The translations under genes and the position numbers were made by a program. From NCBI RefSeq assembly GCF_001006805.1, contig NZ_LN811354.1, positions 211,555-275,554 on the forward strand: a stretch of DNA of 64,000 bases. Reading direction: 5' to 3'. Numbering within the stretch: the stretch's first letter is position 1; every line of letters starts with the position of its first letter. The notes below the pieces were generated by a model. That model worked only from the letters and a program-made list of their open reading frames with translations. It made no database searches and was not told where the DNA came from. Shown piece after piece: positions 1 to 9,408 of this stretch. The DNA comes from Microvirga massiliensis. GTDB lineage: Bacteria; Pseudomonadota; Alphaproteobacteria; Rhizobiales; Beijerinckiaceae.

Positions 1-24
1 GATTCACGTGACTAGGTCCGCAAC

Positions 25-189
25 ATGGAAGCGCCAAAGGCTGCCACGGCGAGACTCGTAGCAGAACTTCTGACCCGTTACCCCGATGCGGAAGTGCTCG
101 GTCACGGGGATGTCCCGAAGGTCAGCAGGGCATACCTGTCTTTCGACGGGCGCTCGTGGTGGGCCTCGGTCCAGCCGGAAGTTCTCTGA
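25..189 (+). pseudogene. Endolysin (N-acetylmuramoyl-L-alanine amidase) C-terminal remnant
   Basis: The frame from ATG 25 to TGA 187 encodes 54 residues that read like the C-terminal end of an Amidase_2/PGRP-type phage endolysin, which cuts the amide bond between muramic acid and L-alanine. Visible pieces are an amphipathic stretch (residues 9-19, LVAELLTRYPD), then EVLGHGDVP, where intact enzymes have GHRD with the zinc histidine, and a final FDGRSWWASVQPEVL. The usual CP-x-FD segment, which carries a catalytic residue, reads AYLSFD here, so the enzyme is presumably dead. The N-terminal half lies outside the window or is lost. A LysM piece follows directly in another frame. The assignment rests on motif memory, not on an alignment. 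Confidence 0.5.
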
Positions 190-340
190 GCACCGCACCC
201 ATACCGTCCAGGCCGGGGATACCCTGTTCGGCACCAGTCGCCAGCACCCCATTACCCCGCTGCAATTGACCCGCGCCAACGGCATCAACGCCTCCACGAC
301 CATCCGGCCGGGGCAGGCGCTGACCACCCCAGAATTATAA
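188..340 (+). pseudogene. LysM peptidoglycan-binding domain remnant
   Basis: One LysM repeat is clearly readable: HTVQAGDTLFG at the start, a central ITPLQLTRANGI and a closing IRPGQALTTPEL before TAA 338. LysM modules bind N-acetylglucosamine in peptidoglycan and often accompany phage or cell-wall lytic enzymes. The frame is open from about position 86 but only the part after 188 looks like protein. No ribosome binding site or sensible start sits in front of it, and the preceding amidase fragment ends at 189 in a different frame. I therefore read the two as a broken endolysin locus of a former prophage that continues to the left of the window. Confidence 0.55.
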
Positions 341-355
341 GCGTGCTTATTGTTG

Positions 356-370
356 ACTACGTCACGTAGT
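356..370. promoter_or_regulatory. 15-bp palindrome, possible operator
   Basis: ACTACGTCACGTAGT is a perfect odd-centred palindrome inside an AT-richer gap (341-461) in front of the DUF2786 gene. Its size and place fit a binding site for a small dimeric repressor such as a phage regulator. No convincing -35/-10 pair could be fixed around it. Confidence 0.35.
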
Positions 371-461
371 TTATCGCGATGCGCGCACCCCGTTGACGTG
401 ATTCGGGCGGTCGGGTTATCGGTTCGGACGATTTTTAAACATTTGGTTAATCAATTTTTCC

Positions 462-968
462 ATGACCGCGCTCAACCCAACCCTCGCCTGCAAGCTCTTC
501 GCCCTCGCCGCCCACCCCGCGACCAACGCGCACGAGGCGGTCGTCGCCTTGCACAAACTCCGGGAGCACCTGGAGGCGGCCGGGGTATCACCGGATGACG
601 TTTTCGAGGGACAGGGGAACAAGCCCACAGCGAGGCCCGAGGGCGTCACCATCGTCAAGATGATGAAGCGGATCGAGGCCATGGAGGCGCGGATCGCCGA
701 GCAGGTTGAAACGATCAAGCGGCAGAAAGCGGAGATTGCGGCACTCAGTGCTCAGGTGCGGTGCCACGAGGCCGCAGAGCGCAAGAACCTGAAGGTAATC
801 CGTCGTCAGACTGCCGAGATCGAGGCAAAGAATGCAGAGATCAAGGCCAAGGATGTGGAGATCGAGACCAAGGATTCAGAGATCAAGGCCAAGTATGAGG
901 AAGCTCGGGCTGCCAAAGAGGCTGCGTTTCATGCACGCAATGCCTTGAAGTTTGAGCAGCAAATGTAA
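462..968 (+). CDS. DUF2786-like coiled-coil protein (N-terminal part of a split gene)
   Basis: The 168-residue product has an N-terminal helix pair (residues 7-45, with LFALAAHPATNAHEAVVAL) resembling DUF2786, a small domain found in phage and plasmid proteins. A long charged coiled coil follows (about residues 65-165). Its end is built of seven-residue repeats of the type EI-x-AKD (AEIEAKNAEIKAKDVEIE and onward), so it probably dimerises. The ATG at 462 follows an AT-rich leader, without a strong Shine-Dalgarno. The TAA at 966-968 is the only stop in this frame before 1340, and the winged-helix segment that follows is in the same frame. The natural protein was probably one chain of about 292 residues. 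Function is unknown; a DNA-binding role is inferred only from the downstream half. Confidence 0.6.
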   Translation: MTALNPTLACKLFALAAHPATNAHEAVVALHKLREHLEAAGVSPDDVFEGQGNKPTARPEGVTIVKMMKRIEAMEARIAEQVETIKRQKAEIAALSAQVRCHEAAERKNLKVIRRQTAEIEAKNAEIKAKDVEIETKDSEIKAKYEEARAAKEAAFHARNALKFEQQM

Positions 969-1340
969 GAGGGTCGCGCCAAGAAGGGTTCCTTGGATGG
1001 GCTCGTGGCGGCTCTCCAGACGCTGCGCCGGATTGATCCCGAGATGCGGATCAAGACCGCCATTGCTTTCGTGCATGCGGCATCCAGAAACGGGGTCAGC
1101 GTGAAGGAAACGGCCGAAGCTGTCGGTGATACATCCGAGGGTTCGGTGCGCTACGCTCTCAAGACCCTCGGATCAGGCCACACGGACAAGCCCGGCCATG
1201 GGCTCCTTCGCGACGATGCCGCAACCACCGGCCGGGCTCAGGTGTATGTGCCGACCGCGAAAGGACGGACCACTCTGACCAAGATCACGCGGGCCATGAC
1301 CCAGGTGCGCTCGGGACCAGAGTTGCGGCTCGTGGCCTGA
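969..1340 (+). CDS. Winged-helix-like segment, C-terminal half of the split DUF2786 gene
   Basis: This segment continues the frame of the preceding gene directly after its TAA. It has no ATG; a TTG at 993 is the only alternative start. Residues after EGRAKKGSLDGL form three helices and a helix-turn-helix-like unit (VSVKETAEAVGDTSEGSVRY), then a loop and a beta-wing-like PTAKGRTTLTKI, as in MarR/PadR-type winged helices. The junction reads FEQQM-stop-EGRAKK, so one base change from a CAA glutamine codon would explain the split. It may be translated separately from TTG 993, or be dead. It sits among phage and plasmid remnants, which suggests a former mobile-element regulator. Confidence 0.5.
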   Translation, partial: EGRAKKGSLDGLVAALQTLRRIDPEMRIKTAIAFVHAASRNGVSVKETAEAVGDTSEGSVRYALKTLGSGHTDKPGHGLLRDDAATTGRAQVYVPTAKGRTTLTKITRAMTQVRSGPELRLVA

Positions 1341-1356
1341 CCGCCCGGCGAACATT

Positions 1357-1475
1357 TCACCAGCCGATTTTCTCAATCCATTCCTTGAGGATGACGACCG
1401 ACTCTCCAGTGCCGTAGTCATCGGCAACCGTCTTTTTGTCGTGGCCGAGGATACCCAACTGGTATTCCTTCGGGC
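1357..1475 (-). pseudogene. Tyrosine recombinase (integrase) C-terminal remnant 1
   Basis: The minus-strand frame ending at TGA 1357 reads EYQLGILGHDKKTVADDYG and then TGESVVILKEWIEKIGW. This matches the last box of phage-type tyrosine recombinases, where LGH carries the box II histidine and the following Y is the nucleophile. Upstream of about 1475 the reading turns into unrelated residues, exactly where the plus-strand exonuclease fragment begins. Only about 37 codons survive, so it cannot act. It marks an old integration event, and its different tail from the second remnant at 2.4 kb shows that two different integrases were once here. Confidence 0.5.
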
Positions 1476-1478
1476 ACC

Positions 1479-1943
1479 ACCCCCGGCCTGGAAAGCCGCC
1501 GCTATTTCTACCGCTATGGCACGGATGCGCTCGACTTGTGCGATGTGCTGGCGTGCTTCGACAAGCAGGGGAAGGTCAGCCTCAACGACCTGTGTCGTGC
1601 CCTCGGGTATCCGGGAAAGCCGGAGGATATCGACGGCTCCGAGGTCGCTCGATACGTGGAGGAGGGGCGTATCGCCGAGGTCGCGGCCTACTGCGAGACC
1701 GATGTCGTGAGCACCTTCCGGGTCTGGCTCGCCTATGAACTGTTCCGGGGTGCCCTGACCCAGGAGCAGTTCCGGGCCAGCGAGGAGAGCCTGTTGGAGT
1801 ATCTCGGGCAGAAGGTCCCGACAAAGCCGCACCTCAGCTATCTGCTCGCGAGGGAGCCAGCGATCACCGTCCACGTGGATGGGAGGCCGCCTGGGCTTCC
1901 GGAGATCACGGCATCGGAGATCGTGGTCCCACAGGGAGTATAA
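1479..1943 (+). pseudogene. PolB-like 3'-5' exonuclease, N-terminally truncated
   Basis: From about 1491 the frame reads ESRRYFYRYGTDALDLCDVL, then KVSLNDLCRALGYPGKPEDI, DGSEVARYVEEGRIAEV and AAYCETDVVSTFRVW. This is the C-terminal half of the predicted DnaQ/RNase H-fold exonuclease related to the proofreading domain of family B polymerases (PF10108 type), including the exo III YC-x-x-D motif. The first half with the DxE metal ligands is missing. In its place, at about 1475-1490, lies the integrase remnant on the other strand. The 3' end is intact to TAA 1941. A TTG at 1536 could start a short product, but without exo I and II it would not be a nuclease. Confidence 0.6.
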
Positions 1944-2387
1944 GGAAGGTAGGAGAGCATCATCATTCAGAGGGGCGACGCGAACGAGCTTGCTTCGAGC
2001 ACAGCAACGTCCATGGACATGGCGTCCAACCACACGGGCCATCCCTGCGACAAATTGCCCAGAACGCGGCGTAGCCGCGAGACGCTTCACGTTGCTCACG
2101 TAAGGGCAGGGGGATCGTCCCACACGATCCAGACCCTGCGAACCTCCATGGTCTGTGTCAGCATGCGTAGCTGCCCTTGGCTCAAACTTCACCATAGGCC
2201 CGTGCAAGCCTGTGGCAAGCCAGCTTGGGCGCGTGTAGACCATCAGGGAGCGTGGGAAACCCTGAGAGGAACATAGGCCAAAATTGGCCGTCTCGGGCGG
2301 TTTCCCACTTCCCGTAAGGCGCTGATTTTATTGAAAAAAGCAGACCCCGCCCCTGGGCACCACTCCCCTAAAACTCTGCTGAAGTCC
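1944..2387. other. No recognisable gene; mobile-element debris
   Basis: Open frames here are short and have no recognisable motif or ribosome binding site. The stretch lies between two decayed mobile genes and includes a small inverted sequence, GCGTAGCCGCGAGACGC, near 2069. I see nothing to annotate. Confidence 0.3.
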
Positions 2388-2609
2388 TTAGGCTCCTCCA
2401 GGTTCTCTTCGCACCCTCATACGGTGAGGCGAAAGAGTGGGGCAATCATTCCCGGTTTCGTCCATGGCGATAAGGTACATGGCGCGGCCGGGGAGCCGCT
2501 TCCGGCACACCTTGTTCGTGCAGTGGGGACCGGCTGCTTCGGGCTCTTCCACCCGAAGATCGCCATGAACTGCTGCTCGGTCGTGCCGTTCTCCGCTGTG
2601 ATGGACTCC
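2388..2609 (-). pseudogene. Tyrosine recombinase (integrase) C-terminal remnant 2, frameshifted
   Basis: On the minus strand, 2605 to about 2534 reads TAENGTTEQQFMAIFGWKSP. This is the box with AENG-x-T-x-x-x-LM-x-IFGW that precedes the active-site tyrosine in a large group of alphaproteobacterial phage integrases. The frame then shifts and continues as CRKRLPGRAMYLIAMDETGN with PTLSP near the end, the usual tail of the same family. Where the tyrosine is expected (AALYT-x-x-ANRKRL in family memory) the sequence gives PHCTNKVCRKRL, so the nucleophile appears to be lost as well. Nothing convincing of the core domain is left upstream (2610-2846). Confidence 0.6.
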
Positions 2610-2846
2610 GGCCTTTTGGAGCCGAACTGCCAAAGTAGTGCTCGTCTTCGTAGTTTAAGCCGAACGTAAATACCTGCTTTGCCGCCCTTGCGCATTCTCA
2701 CTTCTGGTGGCGTCGAAATCTGCTGCACTGTTGTGCCGTGATAGCTCCGCCGTTGTGGAGAATGGCAACATCGATCCCAGTGTGTTTTGCAGTAATTGTT
2801 CTTGCGGCGAATAAACCGCATGATCTCCGCAAAACGTGCGGTGATT

Positions 2847-2993
2847 ATGCCGAGATATATTCATAATCTACCGGACTGGCCGGAGTTTGCGCTGCGCGAC
2901 ATCAGCGATCTGATAGAGCGCGGCATTTTGAGGAAGGATGCCGGAGGAGGGCGGAGCACCAGTTACTCGCTGGCCGAGGTCGCATTAGTCTGA
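2847..2993 (+). pseudogene. Fic-family protein reduced to its two ends by an internal deletion
   Basis: ATG 2847 opens a 48-residue frame. Residues 1-14 (MPRYIHNLPDWPEF) are the typical start of Fic/DUF4172-type proteins. Residues 15-45 (ALRDISDLIERGILRKDAGG then GRSTSYSL) are the typical winged-helix end of the same family. The roughly 300 residues between, including the HPFxxGNGR AMPylation motif, are absent. The junction falls at about 2889 and keeps the reading frame. The most economical explanation is one clean internal deletion of a fic gene. Any product would lack the catalytic domain. Confidence 0.6.
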
Positions 2994-3061
2994 CGCGGCC
3001 TTGGAGGCGCATTTCGGCAGGCAGCTATCGTCTGCGCTGGCCCTGCAATGAGGGTGAGCCA

Positions 3062-3442
3062 ATGACGCGAGCAGACGGAAACATCTTCGATCATATCGTC
3101 AGGGGAGCGCCGGACGAACAGTTCACGGAACTCGTTGCGGCCAAGGGGATCAGGATCGAGCGCATCGTCTCCATGGGGCAGGCGAGTCCGCCGGGTTTCT
3201 GGTACGAGCAGGCCTGGCCCGAATGGGTGCTTCTGGTCTCCGGCGCAGCGGGACTTCTGTTCGAGGGCGATGGGGCACCCCGGCCCCTCAAGCCGGGAGA
3301 CTACATCCTGATTCCGGCTGGCCGGCGCCATCGGGTCGAGTGGACCGATACCACCGAGCCGACCATCTGGCTCGCCGTGCACTACGAGCTTGCTCCAGGC
3401 AGCAGCGAGGCCGCCGAAAGCCCCGTCGGAGGTGAGAACTGA
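3062..3442 (+). CDS. Cupin-domain protein
   Basis: The 126-residue protein is a single small beta barrel of the RmlC-like cupin fold. Cupin motif 2 is seen as LKPGDYILIPAGRRHRVEWT, with the histidines that would hold a metal. Motif 1 is weaker, around WYEQAWPEWVLLVSGAAG. It belongs to the short cupins with a W-x-x-WY-E-Q...EWV signature that are common and mostly uncharacterised. The ATG at 3062 is preceded by GAGGGTGAGCCA. It stands alone between the mobile-DNA remnants and the RhtB exporter, so context gives no hint of substrate. Fold assignment is firm; function is unknown. Confidence 0.75.
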   Translation: MTRADGNIFDHIVRGAPDEQFTELVAAKGIRIERIVSMGQASPPGFWYEQAWPEWVLLVSGAAGLLFEGDGAPRPLKPGDYILIPAGRRHRVEWTDTTEPTIWLAVHYELAPGSSEAAESPVGGEN

Positions 3443-4097
3443 TCGCCGGCCTATCACGTGCAGGCTGATGCAGGTTCAATGGCCATCCTTCGGGCTCGCT
3501 ACGGAATCGATCGTCTCGGCTTTCGGGAAACCGCATTTCAGCACGGCCATGGCATCGTGTCTTGCTCGGAACTGCCCAGTGTCCCTGACGTTCTTGCGTA
3601 AGCTATGATGGCGGCGTCGGGGCTGGGCAAACGAGTATCGGACGATGCCCGAAACGCGTGTCAAAGGGCCGGCAGGGCAGGGTGCCCATTCCGGCCGGAA
3701 ACCTGTCCAGAGCAGCCCCGAACTCGCGCTGCCCGGAGAGCCCTTGCCGGGCAACCGCATTTGGACGGGACATGACGACCCGGCGCTGGCGGGCGGCAGT
3801 GAACAACCGAAGGATGATCGCCGCAGGCGTGGTGATCTGGAGAAGCGAGGATTACGGTAGCCGACCGGTACCGGTGGCGATTTCCGGAAGGCTTCTGCCG
3901 GAAGCCCGCTTGGCTGACAACCTCCGGAGCGCTTCCGGAAAAGCACCTCGACCAAGGCGGCCATCATGCGCCAGGAACTGCCGATCCGCCCGGATGGAAG
4001 CATCTCCCTGCAGGCGAGAGCGCGGACCGCGCGTAGCGCGACACACGAATGATGAAGCGGATGCATCCCGTCGGCCCGTCCTTCGAGGGAGCATGCA
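3443..4097. other. 655 bp without a supported gene
   Basis: Long open frames exist on both strands (a minus-strand frame spans nearly the whole interval), but their products are arginine-, serine- and proline-rich, show no domain, and have no ribosome binding site. They look like GC-driven chance frames. I see no repeat or RNA either. Confidence 0.4.
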
Positions 4098-4718
4098 ATG
4101 CCCAACCTGGATTTGTTTCTCGCATTCGTCCTGGCCATCATTGTGCTGATGCTCATGCCGGGGCCGAATGTGGTCCTGATCGTCGCGAACAGCGTCGCGT
4201 ATGGTGCCCGCTACGGGCTGTTGACGGTCGCTGGCACGAGTTCGGCGATGATCATTCAACTCGGTATCGTCGCCTTGGGCATGACGGAGGCGCTCCATGC
4301 CGCCGCATCCTGGTTCGAATGGATCCGCTGGCTCGGGGTGATCTATCTCGTCGGGCTCGGGATCAAGGAGTGGCGAGCACCGCCCGTCGATCTCACCCGG
4401 ACGAATCCCGAGCCGAAATCCGCTAGGGCAATCTACGCTCGGGGTCTCCTTGTCTCCGTCACCAATCCCAAGACCCTGCTGTTCTATGGCGCCTTCTTCC
4501 CGCAATTTGTCCGGCCCGAAGGCGATATCGGCCTGCAGGTGGCGGTACTGTCGGTCACGTTCCTGGCCCTCGCGGTCCTGATCGACGGTGCATGGGCTGT
4601 GACGGCCGGACGAGCGCGCTGGCTCTTGGCATCGCGGGGCCGCCTCAGGAACCGCCTCTCGGGAGGCCTCCTGATGGGAGCCGGGCTGGGATTGGCGATG
4701 GCCCGTGCCAGGCCATAG
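4098..4718 (+). CDS. LysE/RhtB-family amino-acid exporter
   Basis: This 206-residue inner-membrane protein has the RhtB/LysE layout. An N-terminal helix is followed by MPGPNVVLIVANSVAYGARY (about residues 15-35), the family's PGP motif. Further helices come at about 40-65 and 70-90, then a polar loop, then the second signature SVTNPKTLLFYGAFFPQFV (about 116-134) and two terminal helices. Family members export homoserine, threonine, lysine or related small amino acids by proton exchange. The substrate cannot be told from sequence. The start at 4098 follows GGGAGCATGCA. It lies 150 bp before glgX on the same strand, without an obvious functional link. Confidence 0.85.
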   Translation: MPNLDLFLAFVLAIIVLMLMPGPNVVLIVANSVAYGARYGLLTVAGTSSAMIIQLGIVALGMTEALHAAASWFEWIRWLGVIYLVGLGIKEWRAPPVDLTRTNPEPKSARAIYARGLLVSVTNPKTLLFYGAFFPQFVRPEGDIGLQVAVLSVTFLALAVLIDGAWAVTAGRARWLLASRGRLRNRLSGGLLMGAGLGLAMARARP

Positions 4719-4868
4719 GCGCGGCGCCGGACGACACGGGCTCTCCAACTCCCGCTTGCTTCGAGGCAAGGCCAAGGTTTTTTGTTGCGGGCGTGACCAA
4801 TGGGGCTCTCGCGCGTTGTGGCAGTGCAGGCAGGCCGCCTGCTCCCTTCCCAGCGCCCGAGCCCCCAT

Positions 4869-7058
<2,190 letters not shown>

Positions 7059-7138
7059 GTAGAGGCAATACCTCTCACACGAACTGATTGGGACTGTTGC
7101 GTTCGTGCCCTGAGCACTACGCCTCTGCCGGCCCTCTT

Positions 7139-7219
7139 CGTCATTGCGAGCGGAGCGAAGCAATCCAGCAGCAAACCCGTTGAGGGGTAGATTGCTTCGC
7201 CTCCGGCTCGCAATGACGG
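7139..7219. repeat. REP-like palindromic unit, copy 1
   Basis: A left arm TCATTGCGAGCGGAGCGAAG followed by CAATC is answered by a right arm GATTGCTTCGCCTCCGGCTC plus GCAATGACG. The unit can therefore fold into one long hairpin of about 80 nt. Related units occur at 7278, 20368, 20509, 33366 and 33554. Confidence 0.8.
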
Positions 7220-7277
7220 TGATGGGTCCGGCGTTACTCTGGTTTCGGCCGTGCTCCTTGCGCCCTCATGCCCTCAC

Positions 7278-7358
7278 CGTCATTGCGAACGCAGTGAAGC
7301 AATCCATGAGCGCACTCGTCAACGGGTAGATTGCTTCGCCTGCGACTTGCAAGGACGG
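7278..7358. repeat. REP-like palindromic unit, copy 2
   Basis: Same palindrome as the unit at 7139, with CGTCATTGCGAACGCAGTGA on the left and ATTGCTTCGCCTGCGACTTG on the right. It is joined to copy 1 by a linker (7220-7277, GTCCGGCG...CGGCCGTGCTCCTTGCG) that recurs between units at 20.4 and 33.4 kb. A partial right arm follows at about 7383-7404. The rest of 7359-7588 holds nothing I can name. Confidence 0.78.
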
Positions 7359-7588
7359 AAGTGCAGCGGAAAGGGCAGCACATCACGTCTGCGGCTCGCA
7401 AAGACGGAGGAGGATGCGAGGGATCTCCATGAGGCCTACTTCACTCATCTGGATCATGGAGCCAGCCAAATGTTGTCTCAACATCCCACAGACCCTCGCT
7501 CGAATCCGTCGCCGAGCAGGTGCCTTGGCAGACACAGTTCGCGCCACTACGCCCGCTGTTCGGAGCCGCCATGTGACTCTGTGAAAGG

Positions 7589-7804
7589 TCAGGCAGCGTG
7601 TCGAGTGGGCTGGGGGAATTCTCGGCCCAGGGATTCTGCTTCCTCGATCCAGGCGCTGATGGCGTCCTGAACGCTCTTCAGGGCTGTCTCGGGCGTTTCA
7701 CCGTCGCTCATGCAACCCGGGAGATCCGGGACCGTCGCAAGCCAGCCGCCTCCCTCCGCCTCGGGGAGGGGGTCAAGGACGATGCGGAATTCATGGGTGG
7801 CCAT
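7589..7804 (-). CDS. hicB: HicB-family antitoxin
   Basis: This 71-residue single-domain protein has the partly RNase-H-like HicB fold: FRIVLDPLPEAEGGGWLATV, PDLPGCMSDGETPETALKSV, then AISAWIEEAESLG. The motif DLPGC-x-S-x-GET-x-x-EA is the family signature. HicB neutralises the mRNA-cleaving HicA toxin. Short forms without a C-terminal DNA-binding domain, as here, are common. I place the start at CAT 7802-7804 (MATHEF) because it overlaps the end of the upstream hicA by 14 bp, as in usual hicAB pairs. The toxin gene is frameshifted, so this antitoxin is probably an orphan unless another HicA exists. Confidence 0.8.
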   Translation of the reverse strand: MATHEFRIVLDPLPEAEGGGWLATVPDLPGCMSDGETPETALKSVQDAISAWIEEAESLGREFPQPTRHAA

Positions 7805-8008
7805 TGGTGCTGTCCACGACCGAGTGAACAAACGAAACCAGCTTCCGAATGTAAACTGCTTTGATCGGTCGTCAGGATGTCTCTCTGAGAGGGATGGGAG
7901 ATCTTATAGAGAGTCGCCTCCGGTAGGCGGAACACATCGGATATCGTAGGCGCGGCAGAGCTTCTCGATATCGGAAATTCTCCAGTCGCCGTTCGGGTTC
8001 CGGGTCAT
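7791..8008 (-). pseudogene. hicA: HicA toxin, broken by two frameshifts
   Basis: Three consecutive minus-strand frames rebuild a HicA-like mRNA interferase. From ATG 8008, MTRNPNGDWRISDIEKLCRA and YDIRCVPPTGGDSL end at TAA 7904. A second frame gives YKISHPSQRDILTT, and a third gives IKAVYIRKLVSFVHSVVDST down to TGA 7791. The first break falls at the G-S-H position where the catalytic histidine should be, so that residue is gone. The order (toxin first, antitoxin overlapping its end) is the normal hicAB arrangement. The toxin is therefore inactive as sequenced. Confidence 0.72.
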
Positions 8009-8140
8009 TGCTAGAAGCAATGAATTCATTCTTTACTCTTGGAGGAGGATTCACACCCGACGGCTACCCAGACCTCCTCCATGGTAGGCGAAACCTCAGG
8101 ACAGGCAGGGAAGGTGACGATGCCCCTCCCTCGATCGCCA

Positions 8141-8494
8141 CTACATCTCCACGAAGCTCTCGAACCCGCCATAGATCAAGCGCCTGCCGTCGAACGGCAG
8201 GTCCGCCGGGTGGTGCTTCAGTCGCGGATCCGCCATCACCTTGGCCATGATGGCATCGCGCTGCTCGCGTGACTCATAGACTATCCAGGCGAAGACGACG
8301 ATCTCGTCCTCCTTGGCCTGCACGGCTCGCGGGAAGGAAGTGTACTCTCCATAGGGCACGTCATCTCCGATGCACTCGACATATTCGAGCGCGCCGTACT
8401 CCTTCCACACCGCGGCCGCCGTCTGGGCCATCTTCTTGTAGGCCTCGAGATTCTGCCTGGGCACCGCGACCAAGAAACCGTCTACATAGGACAT
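8141..8494 (-). CDS. DUF1428 family protein
   Basis: This 117-residue cytoplasmic protein of the DUF1428 family has a dimeric alpha-beta barrel (ferredoxin-like) fold. The N terminus MSYVDGFLVAVPRQNLEAYK, the middle GALEYVECIGDDVPYG and the end FDGRRLIYGGFESFVEM are characteristic. The family is widespread, with no agreed function. The CAT at 8492-8494 is preceded on the minus strand by a GGGAG sequence. It is last in line after the tct/CoA-transferase/crotonase set but separated from it by 99 bp, so co-transcription is possible but not shown. Confidence 0.85.
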   Translation of the reverse strand: MSYVDGFLVAVPRQNLEAYKKMAQTAAAVWKEYGALEYVECIGDDVPYGEYTSFPRAVQAKEDEIVVFAWIVYESREQRDAIMAKVMADPRLKHHPADLPFDGRRLIYGGFESFVEM

Positions 8495-8593
8495 CCGTGT
8501 CTCCCTTCACTCGGATCATTCATAGGACGATCGAGCGAGCGACGATCCGACAATGCGCTTCGCTTTTTCTCGCCGGCCGGACTCGGAATCTGC

Positions 8594-9382
8594 TCAGCGC
8601 CCCTTGAACTGCGGCTTGCGCTTCTCCTTGAAGGCGAGCCGCCCTTCGGCATAGTCCTCACTCTCGAAACATTGCCGGACGAGGCGGTCGCAGAGCGCGA
8701 TGTCACGATCGGCCGGGTCCTTCACGGCTTCGCCGACGATCGTCTTGATTGAGGTCACTGTCAGAGGGGCGTTTTCCGCGATCATCCGCGCGTAGCTGGT
8801 CGTGAAGCTTTCGAGGTCCGCGTGTGACACGACGCGGTTTACCAGGCCCATCACTTTCGCCTCTTCGGCCGTGAACTGGCGGGCGGTGAAGAAGATCTCC
8901 TTGGCGAAAGACGGGCTGACGACATTGAGCAGGCGCCGGACGCGCGTATAGCCGTAGCCGAGCCCGAGCTTCGCGGCCGGAATCGCGAATTTGGCGCTCT
9001 CACTGCAGATGCGCAGGTCGCAACAGACCGCGAGATTGGCGCCGCCGCCGATGCAGTAGCCCTGGATCATGGCGATCGTCGGCTTCGGCGCGGCAAGCAG
9101 CGAGCCATACACCGCCTCCGTTGCGTCGTCGTAGCGCTTTACCGCATCTTGCTCTGCGCGCTCGCTGTCGAATTTCGAGATATCGGCGCCCGACACGAAG
9201 GCCTTCTCGCCGGCCCCGCGCACAACGATGACGCGCACGGCGTCGTCGGCAACGAAATCGGCGATGATTTCGCGCGCGGCCTCCCACATTTCCAGCGAGA
9301 CGGCGTTGTGCCGCTCGGGGTTGTTGAAGATCATCCAGCCGATCCCGTCGGCCTTGTGGGCGATCATCTTGTTGGTGCTCAT
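8594..9382 (-). CDS. Enoyl-CoA hydratase/isomerase (crotonase) family protein
   Basis: This 262-residue crotonase acts on acyl-CoA thioesters held by an oxyanion hole. The two hole-forming segments are present: KAFVSGADISKF (about residues 60-71) and the CIGGGANLAVCCDLR loop (about 107-121). Of the two catalytic glutamates in classical hydratases, the first (PE in the PE-x-x-LG motif) is replaced here by IPAAKLGLGYGY. The second, in FAKEIFFTAR, is kept. It may thus be an isomerase, decarboxylase or hydrolase rather than a standard hydratase; this alignment is by eye. It begins 26 bp downstream of the CoA-transferase stop, which makes a shared transcript likely. Confidence 0.85.
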   Translation of the reverse strand: MSTNKMIAHKADGIGWMIFNNPERHNAVSLEMWEAAREIIADFVADDAVRVIVVRGAGEKAFVSGADISKFDSERAEQDAVKRYDDATEAVYGSLLAAPKPTIAMIQGYCIGGGANLAVCCDLRICSESAKFAIPAAKLGLGYGYTRVRRLLNVVSPSFAKEIFFTARQFTAEEAKVMGLVNRVVSHADLESFTTSYARMIAENAPLTVTSIKTIVGEAVKDPADRDIALCDRLVRQCFESEDYAEGRLAFKEKRKPQFKGR

Positions 9383-9408
9383 GGCAGTTCCCCTTCGGCC
9401 AGCGCGGA

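Noticed and set aside
1173..2243. 356-codon minus-strand frame across the exonuclease remnant
   Set aside because: No ribosome site and no domain; the other frames contain the recognisable integrase and exonuclease pieces.
3476..4156. 226-codon minus-strand frame
   Set aside because: Arg/Ser/Pro-rich composition without motif; overlaps the start of the RhtB gene.
7139..7404. CRISPR array suggested by repeated CATTGCGA blocks
   Set aside because: The repeats are palindromic, irregularly spaced and not separated by unique spacers of constant length; no cas genes are present.
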